A stretch of DNA of 64,000 nucleotides from Ciona intestinalis (Eukaryota; Chordata; Ascidiacea; Phlebobranchia; Cionidae). Below the pieces are notes generated by a model that saw only the letters and a list, made by a program, of their open reading frames with translations, searched no databases and had not been told where the DNA came from. Position numbers and translations under genes: made by a program. The stretch is from assembly GCF_000224145.3 (NCBI RefSeq), contig NC_020169.2, positions 2,988,986 through 3,052,985 of the forward strand. Direction: 5' to 3'. The stretch's first letter is position 1; every line of letters starts with the position of its first letter. Below, piece by piece: positions 33,687 through 47,800 of the stretch.

Positions 33687-34835
33687 TTTGGCAGTTAAAT
33701 AACTAAATAGGCAACATCGGTATACTAACACAACACTGAAATAATGAGGACGGATATTTATAATAGAGATATAAATAACAAAGCGCTTTTTATCTTCTTC
33801 ACCTTTAAATCTGTTATTACAACTTCCAATGTTTCTAATACTACTTATATGTGGCATCCTTAATTTTAAAGATAAGGCGAAGTATAATCAGATTTAGAAG
33901 GAATGTGCGAACGCCTAAACAAGATTAGATATAAACGCTATATGCAAACAAACTTGGGACAATCAAAATCGACCGTTGCTCTCTCGATTTGAAAATATCG
34001 TATTTCCCGGTGTACGCTGGTGGCGCTAAAGCATATCATTAAACTGGGGACATTATATATGCAACGAAAACCGTGTTTTTGTTAGCTAATTTAGTAATTT
34101 ACGCTTTTATATTTGGTTCCTATTCAAATTAAAACTGTATTTATTAATTACTGTTGTTTTAATTGTTTCTTCTTTCTTTTCATACCGTGATTCTATGTTT
34201 TTAAAGCTGTAGACGTAAGCAGCTAGCCCAAAACAACTTCTGTCTATAATTCAATATGTTAAAGTAAAATACACAAGTAATGGATTATTCCATGTATAAA
34301 AACACGCCGCAACAACAACACAGTGCGGTAAGCAACTTGCTTATCATAAAGCACGTGATCTATTGTCAGGGAAGTTAAAGTTGACATGCCAGTAATTTTC
34401 TCAAAGCGATTAGCCTGGAAAATGTTGACACATCAATATAGATCATAGGAAAATTTGACAATGCTGTACAAACAGTTATGCCAGATCCATGAAAATTTCA
34501 GAAAAATTGGACAAACAAATGCAAAATACGACAAGAAACTTGGAAAAATGTATAAAACATAATTTTGATAGAAAAAATTTCGCCCATTTAGATTCAGGTG
34601 CGTCTTCAGTAAAATATTCGGTGAGTTAAATTGATAATAGTGATTTAGTGAGATGGATCAAACTATAAAAATATCAAATTGTGGAACACTATGGCAACGT
34701 TAGTTCCTTTAAAAACACCAAAATATTATACTTTTAATCCAATGTAGTTATTTTGTTTAAAAAACGTATTTATTACCCAATATATTTTCTGTTTTGTACT
34801 ATTAATCAAGACCGAATACACAAATAAAGAATACT
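33687..34835. other. Spacer between ARHGAP19 and the CID-BTB-ZF gene
   Basis: About 1.15 kb of AT-rich DNA with the ARHGAP19 promoter and the upstream gene's 3' UTR. Nothing else recognised. Confidence 0.4.
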
Positions 34836-37800
34836 TCACCTTTCACCGCCATTTTCAGCGGCACGTTTATGACTGGCCATGTGGGCTTTAAAAAAGCACT
34901 GTACTGAAAATATCTCTTCACAAAGTTCACACTGATACAAACGCGGCCGAACTGTTGAGTCCTCTGTCTCTGTTGTTACTGGCAGTGATTTTAGGTCCTG
35001 TCTTCCTTTGTCGTTTGTAGCTTCTACTTTGAGCTTCTCCGACTTGGACTTGGTTTTCTCCAGTTTAGGCTTTGGGTGTACTGGGTTATGAACACCAATG
35101 CGGTTCGGTTTGCGAGTTAAGTCTTTATTGTCATTATCACTGTACTGTTTGTCTTTTTGCTGTGTGGGTGACGACCTGGATCCAGAATGATCATCACTGT
35201 TCTTGGAAGAGGAACTTTGGCAGTCTTCGTGGTTCCATCTAGTGTAGGTGATGTGAGGATTTTAGGAATTCCAACAAATTCAGTACCAAAAAAGTCAAAC
35301 TCAAAAGTATTGAGTGTGTAAATGTTGTACTACAAGCAAATTTCACATAATGTGCCATTAAAATCAAATTATTTCATCATACTGAACTTTTTCCAAATTT
35401 CATAGCTGAATTGCAAAAAGCCAAAGATACTTACTTTATATGCGTTGAAAGAGCACCACTGTTTTTGAAATAGAGTTTGCAATGTGGACATCTTGGATTG
35501 TTAGCATCTGGTTTTACTTCATTTGCAAGTGTTGATAGAGCTATTCATGCAACCAGTTAGATCCAATAAAGGAAACATTTAATAAAAATTCAATACAATA
35601 CCTTTGGTGACTTGGCCAAGAGTAAGATTTGGATGAGATTTGGCTCGATGTGAGTGCAAGGATTTCTCTTTCCAGAAGGTTTTGTGGCACGAATTGCAGG
35701 AATAAGGTTTTACAGTATCTGAGAAAAATAGAACCATGATATAAATCCCGTGTCCATTTGCAAATCTAATATCACCTTCCGATTTCCTTCTTTTCACTGT
35801 CGTGGAAACCTCTACGCATGACTGACTTCTCTCTTTCCGCTTCACCGCTTTTTCTTTAACTTTAGTTTCAGAAAGTTTGTGCTTTAGAGAGTTGGGAGCT
35901 GTAATAGATATTATATTAAACAAAACATGAAATATTCAGACAATAATTATAAACATAGTGGAGTTAAATTTGTACTGAACCTTCATATGTTTCGTTTATG
36001 ATTGGTTTCAATTCTGGAGAAACTGGGCTGTCTGTATCATCATAGATCCTTTTTTAAGAAGACAGTTGTTAACACACATGTTGTGTTTGCATGCAATGTT
36101 GTAGCAATACTTACCCATGTTCTCTCTTAATATGTGGTTTCTGCACAAATTCTAAAGAAGATGTCTCATCACTAGAGTGCATAAAAGAGCCAGAGTTTCC
36201 GTAATTTATCTTCGAATTGGGAAAAACTAACTCTGTGTTTGATATGACCAAACCTAAATAATAAAATTAACTGAAACATAACTTTACAAACTAAACTCAT
36301 TCAAAAGTTGAAATTTAAAGCTGTAGTATATTTGGCAGGTGATTTGGGAATAAATAATATTACTTAAAAATTAAAACTGACCTGACAAATCTTGGTCAGA
36401 AAGCAAAGCCTGTTCAAGGGCATTACATGCTGGAAGTAAACTGTTAATTTTAAGTCTCTTAGCAGCAGTGATGATCTCCTGGGTGTTCTTTATACTGTCC
36501 CCAACAGAAACTTCAGAGGTGTAAATGTAATCAAGGACCAACCTCAGTGCAGAAGCTAACAAGAAAACAAAATGTCGATATAGGCACAAAATTTAATAAT
36601 GTTAACTTATTCGCCTCTAAGATTCCGGTAGCGAAGATTTAGAAACAAATTAAACGGAAAGACAGGATACAGCGACAAAACAACAGTGTTAAAACACGCT
36701 TACAGTTAAAAACATATTTACATTTAGTTAGAAGAAAATGAGTGTGGTCATTACACCTAGCAGACAAATAAGCCATTCTGTTTAATTATTATCAAGTTAA
36801 ATGTATAATACAAAAGTGGGCGCAAACACAGCTTTTTGTATTAACTACTTAATCTAAATAAAAATAATTTACCTGTTATTCCCTGGAGTTCAATATAGCT
36901 TAGTGGAGTCTGTCTAATTTCTTCAGAAGCAAACAAGGTATGGAAAAAATCACTGCATGCAGCCAAGATAACTTTGTGTGCCTTGAACAGTTCACCTGTG
37001 GCAAAATAAGGCAAAATAACATAAGTCTTTTTATTAACAAAACTTGTATTTTAATACAAATTTTAATACATATTATTACATAATACCAATTTGTAATACA
37101 TTGTACCTTGGGCAGCCAATGTAATGTCACACAACATTCCCAAGTCTTGTTGCCTGCTTAGTGATTGCAGCACCATGAGCGCATGATGTTTTCTTGACAA
37201 TTTCGATCTGCACTGTTCATCTTTTACTAAAGGCTCATCATCCAAAGGCAAGCACGTGCTATCTGCAGCAGTATCTGAAAATATCCTTTGATAACGAATG
37301 AAAAGATATTTGAATTAGTTGGCATGCCTTGAATGGGTAATGGAGGTTCATACTGGGAAGCTGAGTCCTTCGTTTTCACCTTGAAGTAAGTACCTATGGT
37401 CTTGGTAGGAACCTTGTATTGAGACATGAAGTTTTTTGTCTTCCGACGAAATCTGTATTGTGTGCTTTCATCCTATTTAGAAATTAATTTATTGCAGAAA
37501 ATCTAAAGATTTATTGCAGCATAAACATAAATCAACTAATATTACCTTGCATTCCAGTGTGTTTTGCACTGATGCATCCACATTTATCTTTTCTTCTGTT
37601 TGTACACAAACTTCTTGCATTTTGACTTGTGGTTTAGAATTTACAACTGGTGGTTCAACCTCTTGTTTTGTATCAACTGGAACTAAAAAAAAATCAAAAA
37701 TCACTTTTCATTTCTTTTTCAATAATTTATCCCCATATGATCACCCACTTTTCGTGGCATCCTCGGTGAAATGTGAGATGACTCTTCCTCTGGTGATGCG

Positions 37801-40296
37801 GTCAAGATCATCTAATGTTCGTTTCTTCGGTTCAAAACTGCTTGAGTGTGCCATCCAGTGGCTAACAGGAGCTAAATCTTCGTCCTCGCTGATCGATGCT
37901 CTGAACAAGTAAAGTGTTAAGATATTCAAAAGAAAAAAAAATCTAACAGAAATATTTTTTTGTGAAAAAATAATTAAGATGTATTTTTTTTGGAATAGAC
38001 TATATTTTTTAAATATATATATATATATACAGTTTTAACAAAATAGAAAACATCCTTTAAAAGTCAAAAATGTTTCAAATTAAAATTACTTTCTGGTTTC
38101 ATCTTTTTTGACGTTTTCTTCCGGGGCTTCTTTTAGATCATCCATTGGGATAATAGGGAATTCATCAAGATCAATCTTTAAACCATCGTCCTGGTCTGCA
38201 GCTCCTAAATCTTCGGGTTCTATAAAATGGTAAGATTTAATACAGTGAATCATACACTTGAATTGAAACTATAAAATTGTTGCAAACTAAAACACCTAAA
38301 CAGCCATGTAGGTTTTGAGTGGTTATGCCTTGACCCATATTTAAAGCAGATTTAAAAAAAACTTTTTTAGACAATGAAATAGTATACTGCAATGTTGACC
38401 AACCAGCAAAAACGTAGATATATTTAGGAAATTCTTTTTTTAGTAAAAAACTTTTGCAGAAAAAGTACAGATATGAATATATTTAACAATTAACATCTAC
38501 TGTCCCAACCTTCAGCTGGTGGTTGGTAAACATCAGGACTTGTTGTTCCTGCATCTAAATACTCAAGCCTTGTCAACTCTGCTTGTCGTTTCCGCAACTT
38601 CTCTTCCAACATTTCAAGCACACCCAAGCTCTCATCATCCTGTTATACAAAATATATATATATGTCAAAATTTTATTACATAGCCTATATATACGTATAT
38701 ATTTTTTTAAATGATAATGTATAGCCTATATAATACAGATATGTATGTGCAATATAGTAGAGTGGGGGAAAATGGGACACCTTATCAATCTATTTTCACA
38801 TGCCTTTTTGTAGTAAACAAAGAACATTCAAAAAATTATAAAACCGGATCCCCACGACTTCAATACATCCACTGTTTCAAACACGACCAGGATATTTGGA
38901 TATTATGCGCTAAAGGTATACCATCTTTCCTTGCCCTACTATACATTAATTTTTAATTATTTTTTTAATAAAAATTATAAAATTTTGTTGAAACAGCTTT
39001 TTTATTTGCACTATAGTTTGGTGTACAACTAAAAATTAAAAAAATGCAAACCATTTCAATCTCTTCCTCTTCCACCAACTCCTCAACTTCTGTGGATTGA
39101 TCTGCTTCACTGAGACGCCGAGAAGACTCTCCATATTTCAATTCATCATCAGATACTTTATCAAAACTAGAGTTGTGGCCCTGCGCAGGAAGAAGTATAA
39201 CATATAATGCTAATATATTTTATAATTATTACTTATACAGATATTTAGAGGATAAACTTTTTTAATTAAGGGCCAAGGGATTAAGGGCCAAACTAACATT
39301 TAAAATTAAGGAGTTAACATTTCCCTTTTCTAACTTTCCACTGAAAGAAAACATATTAGGCAGAAATCAGAATGAAAATCAAATGCAAACACACTTACAA
39401 GACCAAGAGGGTTTTTGGATCGCGAATGCTTTTTGGATCTCATTGGCCAGTTATGGTCAACTCCACGAACTGCTATATCGAGCTCCTTCAAAACTTGTGG
39501 TGGAAACGTGGTGTCCCATGTTGACCTCAGTTTGTATAAGTCACCACGGGTTTTTCCGTCGGCCTATAAATAAAAACGCAAACAGGCTACAGCACGTTAC
39601 TAAAAATCCAAAGGGGTTACAGCATTTTTTTCAATAACAGATGTCAGTGGCCTTATTTGGGCTACACACCTTTTCAAATACATTCAAAAAAATCTCCACC
39701 AAACTGTGGCTAAAGAGCTTCCGATATCGTCCTCCAAAGTTTTTGACGATTGAATCCATCAAATACAGGACGGGCAGTTTTCTTTTAAGAGGAACCTGAA
39801 AAGATGTCACAATTTTAACAGATTAATGACCCAAAGGGGCTTGATAGATTTGGCACAATGTGCACCATATAGTTTGTAGCTATGAGCATTGACTTTTTCT
39901 AGTGCAGCTTGGTGCCCTGCACATTATGTGTAAAACTTTGGTGCTAGTGAATAATCTTCCCCCCACCTTATTTGCTAACTCCTAGGTTAGGGGGTTAGGT
40001 GTTGATGGTTAGGGGGTTAGTGGTTATAGGGGTTAGTGGTTAGCAAGAAAAGGTTGGGGAGGAGAGATTTTTCACTAGCACCAAATTTTTAACTTATGAA
40101 GAGTGGGTTTAATTAATATACCAGACAGTTTTAAACTGTTGCTTACCTGGTAGAGCTGAGACTTTATGATAAGTGCAATGTCTGAAGCATGGTTTACATT
40201 TTCCTCTGCAAGCACTGTCAGCATATTTATATGAGGTTTGCTGTTGAATGTTAATTCAGCAAGAGAAGCTTCATATTCAGCTAATACAGAATCCAT
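34836..40296 (-). CDS. CID - BTB - C2H2 zinc finger fusion protein (PCF11-type CID)
   Basis: Eighteen exons join in one phase: 40147-40296, 39670-39795, 39399-39563, 39052-39180, 38510-38639, 38090-38219, 37749-37900, 37546-37682, 37394-37472, 37107-37274, 36873-36995, 36382-36555, 36115-36253, 35981-36048, 35776-35898, 35602-35718, 35435-35540, 34836-35238 (2619 bp, 872 residues). Residues 1-145 are an RNA polymerase II CTD-interacting domain closest to PCF11 ([51 protein letters not shown]). Residues about 200-400 are acidic and low-complexity. Residues about 430-555 form a BTB/POZ domain ([34 protein letters not shown]). Three C2H2 fingers follow: [39 protein letters not shown] and [20 protein letters not shown]. 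Either one fused gene or two overlapping cistrons; phase continuity favours one frame. Regulator of transcription or 3'-end processing (inferred). Confidence 0.75.
38753..38943 (+). mobile_element. MITE-like inverted-repeat element, copy 5
   Basis: Begins tatagtagagtgggggaaaa and ends ccttgccctactata; interior with gtagtaaacaaagaacattc. Intron of the CID-BTB-ZF gene. Confidence 0.75.
39934..40090. mobile_element. Fold-back element with telomere-like G-rich core
   Basis: Arms of about 45 bp pair imperfectly: left aactttggtgctagtgaata, right ttttcactagcaccaaattt. Between them lies a G-rich run built of degenerate TTAGGG/GGTTAG units (ttagggggttagg, ggttagggggttag, taggggttagtggttag). Lies in the first intron of the CID-BTB-ZF gene. 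Confidence 0.7.
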
Positions 40297-41828
40297 TCTG
40301 GTACAAGTTCTCACTCAAGAGCATTGAAGGCAGGATCACAGTTTGTTTTACCTATACAACTTTTGTATACTATAAGAAACATGCAATGATCCAAAAAAAT
40401 CACATATACACGTTAATTAATAAATAGAAGAACATGTATGCACGAGTTGGCAAGTTTTTATACACGTTACACGTATAATATACGAGTCAATACGACTATA
40501 TACGCAATACGCTCTGCTTTAACCACAGCATACAAGCAAAACACGATGCAGGTTATTTTATATTTACGACAATCAGCTATTTTTATTAAATTGATATTAT
40601 TATAACCTGGCTTAAGTTCCAATCAGAACAGAAACAGAACAAACCTTCACACTTGCAACAGTTCCTATACCATCGCATTGCATTAAAATCACAATTCGTA
40701 ACGAGAAAAACAGTATTAAACCAGATGCTTGCAAGGTTTGTGTATATCTAAAATATGTAGATTCATATATATGTTATATACAGTGTACTAGTGGGATATA
40801 TATATACATATATATAATTACAAATATTAACTGTAAATTTTAACTTGAATACGACGTGAATCATAGGAAAGAGATAAAATCGTCATTGATAATATCGCTA
40901 TGCTGCCGCCATTGTGGCCGTGCAAACTCTTATTGGGCATGTGTCTGACTGTCTTGGCAAGATTTAACTTGGTGATGCCGTGAAAAAATGATATTAGATA
41001 AAACTATAAACGGCGTCTGACCCTAACCCAGTAGTAAAGTTTAAGAATCCAGCAAGAATAAAGCAACATTCAGAACCTGTAGAATAAGCATTTTTTTGCT
41101 GATATTTCGTCCAAAAAAACTCACTACTTCGATGTGTGCGAACTAGATTTATTAGAACCTTAGTAAATGAAGTAATGAAGTTGTGTTATTTATAAGTAAA
41201 CCAACTGATTAAGTAATTAGCATTCATGATAACTAAACAGACAGGGCAAAAACATTCACAGTAAAAAAAATAAGTACATAAAGCATGATGATAATGTACA
41301 GTTCATTAGAATGGAGTATGTGCGGATTCTATATATAATTATGTGAAAACAATTACAAGAAAAGAAACCACTGACATTCACTGAAAAGTTATGTGCATAA
41401 TTAACATATATGATTGCAAAGCACTTAAAGATTAAGGATGGTGAAAAGCTAACATGTAAATTGGCCAACGCAGATGTACTATTATGCAACAGTTGGACAA
41501 ACCGAAAAAAAAAAAAAAAACAGGACTAGAAAATGTCACACTATTTTTGAAAGTTTGTAAACATTTCGATAACTAATGTATCTGATAATGAAACTAAGAT
41601 GTATAGACAGTGGTGCAGCTGTTATCAAAAATTACATGATAGTTCAGCAAAAGCATTAATTTATGGTGCAAAACAGAACTGCATACCGTAATTTCTGAAC
41701 AGTGTAAAATTGAGTGCACAATGCACTTTAACTAAAGTAGGACCTGCACGAATTTGATCAATGGACATAAAAAATAAAATCTACAGCAATTTATAAATAT
41801 AAACAACTAATTATGATGTAATTTAAGG
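40297..41828. other. CID-BTB-ZF promoter region and C2CD2-like 3' UTR
   Basis: No exon recognised. A splice-acceptor-like ttgtaccag sits directly before the CID start codon, hinting at a 5' UTR intron or spliced leader. A poly(A) tract of about 16 lies near 41505-41520. Confidence 0.4.
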
Positions 41829-44800
41829 TTAAGATTTCTTTGGACTGCGTTTTCCCCTCAGCAAACCTCTGAGGCTTTTACTTCTCTTCAGCTTTGTTGA
41901 GTCTGGACAGTGGTTGCCATTTTGAGTTGGCTTGTCTTCCAAGATGCTCTGATCTTTTCCAGGTTGCTCCACCAGCTCAGTGATGCTGTCATCTGCAGAT
42001 TCCAACTCCTTGATTCCATTTGACTTTTTTTTCCCTGATCGAGTCATCCGAGAAAAAAGCTTAGTCATGCTGCCGCTTTTCTTTTTGCTGCGCAGTTGAT
42101 TGATAGTTGGGCTCAATGAAGCTGAAATCAATATTTTTGTTATAATAAACCCCAATATGAATGTTAGTTTATTTTACCTTGACTATCATCCATAGCAAGT
42201 GAATTGCGTTGTTGTTGCTTTTGCTTCTTATGTGAGTTAAAAATAAGACTTTTCGTTCGGCGAACTTTAACTGTTTGAAAACAAGGCTGTTAATATAATA
42301 AGCAGTACACAAAATACACAGTTTTAAAATTTCTTACCTTCTTGTTGAACTTGCCCAACCTTTGTTCTTAGTTTAACATCTGATTCCAATGTGGATGAAC
42401 CACTCTGCATCAAGGCAGGTGAACTCTCAACTGGATGAATTTCAACATTCACTTTTTCTGGTGAACTATTTGCCGCAAAATCTCCTAAAATAACATAAAA
42501 TAGAAAACAATAATTCAAACATTTCAATATTAGTTTTACAAAGCTACCATTATGTTCAGTTTCCGAGCTTGCGCTTTCAGCAAATGTTAAATCTTCTTTA
42601 TGATTTGTTTCATTTTGCTCAACTGGTTCGATTACAGTGAGAGCTTGTGCATGGTCAATCATTTCATTTGGATCCTACAATTAAATAAATGGCTTCATAC
42701 AAATGTTGAATTCTACTCAGTTAATCAAATACACAATAATAGATATTCAGCTAATACTGCAATCAGGCATAGGGCATTTTTCGAATAAATTTTCATTCAA
42801 CCAATTCTTTTATTTTCTATTTAAAAAGACTTTACAAAGACAAGTTTAAGTTCGCAGGTTAAATTAACTCTTTGTTAAATTATAAACTAGAAATTTGTTT
42901 TTAAAAAAGGCTTAGAGCAATTGATGGTTCATTAAACTTACTTTTATCACTGATTTAATCAAAATTGAAGTTTTCTTAACATTCAAATTGTGTTTGGGAG
43001 AATTAGATAGATCTCTTAATGCACTTGCTGCTACTGAGTCTTGAATATATGACACACCTGAAAATGCTGGTTAATTACTTTAAGTACGACAATGTTAAGA
43101 TAAATATACTACATTTTAACACATGTTACATTTAAAACCACATTCTAATACATGCAATACAAAAAAAGCAATAGTTCAAAGTAGGGTAATACTAATACCT
43201 GTAACTTTTTTTACAGGACTGCCAGATTCACTGGAGCTGTTAGAATCATCTTTTAAGCTGTCGAAAAACATAGAAATAGTAATAATAATCGCGATTTCAC
43301 CGGCTAATTAGCTAGGGTGTAGGTAAATAAGGTAGAAACTCAGAAACTACAGTTTCTGAAGAAACAACTTACCTCTTAACAGTAGTTGAGGTTACTTTCG
43401 TAACTTTTGTTCCAGAATGACTTGGTGATGTTCTAGATAAATTAAACATATTCAGAAAGAACAAAAGTCAAAAAAATAAACATTGTTTCCCAAAAACCAT
43501 TGCTTCTATTTAGTATTTTGAATATCAATTTCTATTTAATATTTTAAAAATAAAACAGATATAAAATATGTCTATACATAATAACATATTACCACACCTT
43601 TGTTTATTGTCCTCCAAAAATGCAGGTTTTTGTAAGATTTCATTATTTTGCAGGGCCTGGAATTTTAGCATTAGTTAAAATTTAAATAGCTTATAAGAAA
43701 ACAATGAATTCCATCTTACCTGGTTGACATGATTTAGCAGTTTTTGATCAGTTGTGGAGAAACTGTAACGTTTCATTGGAGTAGAACGAGGATTTTCCAT
43801 CACAACAAACTATTGAATAAATTTAATCCAGATGTTAGTCCATTTACAGTTAATATACATATATGTCATATTTACAGAAAGAGCAAAAAATTTTGACAAA
43901 CAGCAGGTTTTTGTTTGTTATAAAAAAGAAAACAAACGTTTTTCTGCAGCCTATTTTAGGTTGGTGATGTCCGGCGGCATGGTAAACCAAGGGTCATTGG
44001 ATTTAGACCAGGATTGGCCTATTAACCCCAGGGTTGACCCGTTTGAGAGAATGTTGCTTACTTAATCCTCGCGTAGCTGGAAAACGACAGTCATTATAAC
44101 ACCGGAGTTCATACACCTCGTGCTAGCTTACGAGTTACCATGTATGTTACTTTATGTTTTTTTGTGTGTAGACATAGTCTACAAACTAACTTCTAATTGA
44201 ACAGAACCAACTGGTTCTTCTGATGTAGAGTTATGCAGTGGAGCGACAAATTTATTGCACTTTTCCATGTCTATGGCATCGACTGATATTATTGCTTTAG
44301 CCAGTGGTTCAACTGAAAGACAAAATATCATGATTACTGTGTATTCTAAAGGAAAAAATATGTAAAATTAGTAAATTACCATTTGTCTTTGAAGGTGTGG
44401 CAGATTTAGGCATGATTTGTATTTCAAGCTGTGATGATCTTGAACTTAAATCAAACACAACTCGATCGTCCAATTTTCCGTCATTCAGTTTTGCAGTCTA
44501 TACATTAATATAGGAAATTTTTATTGGACAGATTTTTTAAAATTAGTCTGGCAAAGGTACCTTATGCTGTGTAGGGGAATCAAGATGTAGATTGCAAGTT
44601 TCACTGCCAAGTATATCACTGACCTTCAGCACTACAATAATAATGATAATAATATTATTTAAATTATGCATAAACAAAGACATTGATCAATAGGTAAGAT
44701 CACAGTAAAAGAAGAAGTCAAACCACCATAAAGCAACGATAACAGATGTTATCACACCACTTTACCCTTAAAATTGAATATAAACATTTTATTACGCAAA

Positions 44801-47800
44801 TTAAACATAAATGCCAAATCATGATTTTTAAAACTAGCAAAAACAGTTACTGTAAAACTGAACAAACAGATAAAACAGTTATTGTCTAAATGGATAATGG
44901 TTCACACTTCTGAATTTTTCATAGCAATTCAATTCCTGACACCTCGTTGCAACTTAAAATAAGTTCACCTTTGACATGAAGCTGTTTTTCCCTCACTCTT
45001 ATTGGTTTAGCAGGTCCTCTTCCAGAAGGAGTCCTGGTGATGCTGCTGAGTGATCCCAGACTCCCACTAAGTCCTCTGGATGCCATGCTAAGATTCCGAA
45101 GACTTTCTTTGCTTGGTGTATTGGCTCGAGAACCAGGGACTACAGAACAAATTTTATTTCTAACCTTATTTTTTTAAATTTTAGCCACAATTCTGGTTAA
45201 GTATCCAAAAACAAGACATACCCACAATGCCAGCAGCATTGAGCCTTGAACCAATAAACCCTGGATTAAAAAGACAGGTCCACTAGTTCCATTGTCACGA
45301 ATTCGTATTACTCACCATATGAGTAGTTATATTTTTAACTTGCCCAATACAGCTGAACTCATTACAATAACTTGAACAAAAATAAAGGATAGACAAAGGG
45401 ATTTAATCCGCATTTTGTAGCTTGACTAGATCAGTTAGAACTTTAGATCAAATACACATGAGTAAGACTTGCGAGTACTCACCACTTGCTGCCATATGTT
45501 CGAAAGACTTTTTGTTTCGGTTAATAACAGTTGGACCATCAAGAACTAAACCATCACTGAGGCTGCGACCAACCATTCGAGGTGTGTTGGGTGGTTCTGT
45601 GGGAATTATAACATAAGATATGTACCAAAAAAGGCGCAAAGAAAAAAACAAAAAAAAATTATAAAAACCTAGCCTAAGACATGCTAGATATATCGTAAAA
45701 GGTTTGTTGAATTAACATAACGAAGAAAAAAAAGCAAAACAAAGGACAAAAATGTTTCGACAAGGTAGCCAAAAACATGCTACATTGCTACATATATGGT
45801 AAAAGGAATTTCTGATTTAAATAACAGAATTGGAATCCTAATATAATGATATTATATTAAATAGTACTTCCTTTCATGTAATGGCATTGCAGCATATTCA
45901 TTGCAACATAGTGCATAGTGCATACTAGGAAGTTTAATTTGTATACAGTAAACAGCTTACTAAGAAATTCTTTGTTGTTGGCAGTTCGTCCAACAAGAAC
46001 ATGATAATATGATATAGACAGCTTAATAATTAACATGTACATACAACAAATAGAGTCCAAAATACTACAGAGCATAATTTTTTTTTGTAAATATTTACCA
46101 TTTACATCCTTGTATGTAGTTTCATCATCACTGTCGCCATAGCAACTCTCTTCTTCTTCGTGAGCCGAACTCATGTTTTGTGACAATGGCTCCCATGTGC
46201 TTACATTGAGGAAAAAGACGGAGCTAAGAATCACATCTTTCAATGCCTCAGCTATCGTCTGTATGAGAAATCATTTAATATTATATATTATAATATATTA
46301 TTATTATATTTTAACATATAGCAAGGTAGGGAAGTGTGGGACACCTTTTATTTTCATTTTCGTGACCGATTTGGTAGTGAACAATAACATTCAAAAAAAT
46401 ATGAATGACTGTTATAGACTGTTAATTATTGTTAAATGTTTAAAACATGATTAAGATATTTGAATATTAGGTGCTAAACGTGTCCCATCCTACCTATTAT
46501 ATCATTAGTAATAACAAAATATGAAATACATCTATAGAACCAGANNNNNNNNNNNNNNNNNNNNNNNNNNNNNNNNNNNNNNNNNNNNNNNNNNNNNNNN
46601 NNNTGTAGACACGAGTGTTTGTTTGGTAAGTGGTTTCATCTTAATGTGAAGTATTGGACTCTTTTCAGCTGCAGATAGTTGGACCACTACATTGCCATGA
46701 TGTCTCACAAATTTCACTGCAAACTAAGATTAAAGCAAAGTTATTTTAAAACATTTTCACACTTTCGTATGCTTGAGTGAGTTACTTGAGTACTCAAGGT
46801 AACTAAATATTTACTTTCTTTTGTTTTCCCAGAAAACACACACGCGTAAGTGGTAATGAATAGCATTTACAGTAAAGCTTGTCTGGTGAAATCCATTATT
46901 GAAAATCTAACTGTAAGTATACACCAAAGTCACCAAATAATAAGACAATAAAGACATATAATTAAAACCAAACAAACAGCGTACCCAGCATTGAAACTGA
47001 ACAAAGATGGCTGAATAAGATGAAGAAAAAACTTTGGATCCGAGAGTTTCCTGGACTGTGATTAAAAATCCCATTTCTGACGTCTCAAGTAAGACCTTGC
47101 CAACCTAAACAACAGAAAAATCATCAACATAACGCCTAAAACAATTTTCCCAATCCACTTGACATATTTTCAAAAAATAATGTGTTTATTTTATGCATAC
47201 CAACAATTACTATATTCACAGGGGTCTCTAGGTATAAATAATATGAAAACGTTTTTAAAATACAGAGAAAACACCAACAAAACTCTTAAAACAGCTTTCC
47301 AAGCCATTAGACATATTTAAATCACAAAATGGGTGATTTTATAGCAACAATTACTATATTCACAAGGGTAACTTTGTAAAATGATATACTGATAGGAAAA
47401 GATTTCTCTTTTACCAGTTCATTATTCTTTCTCTTCAAATCCTCCACTTGTTTTATCCATGGTGGTGCAGAACCTTCTCTCAACCCATAAACTAATACTC
47501 CAAATTTATTCTAAAATATATGTATATATAAATATTTTAGTTTTCTAATGATGTCTTACTGCATTGCAGATAAAATGTTGGGGGAATAAAAATAACATTT
47601 TTCACCAGAAATAAATAAAAAAAATAAGTACATGTATATCCAAGAAAAAAAAACTTTTGAATATAAAAGGTTACTTAAAAGAAATTTCTGGAGGAAATAT
47701 TAATCAGTGCAACATCAGATCATAATTATGTATAAGGTGAAACTACATGGAAGTTAATATAACAACAGAACAAAAGGTCAGAACAATATACAAAAGCAAA

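Noticed and set aside
33687-33857. In-frame 57-codon N-terminal extension of ARHGAP19
   Set aside because: No similarity to the family and cysteine/tyrosine-rich low-quality sequence; the ATG at 33686 starts where conservation soon begins.
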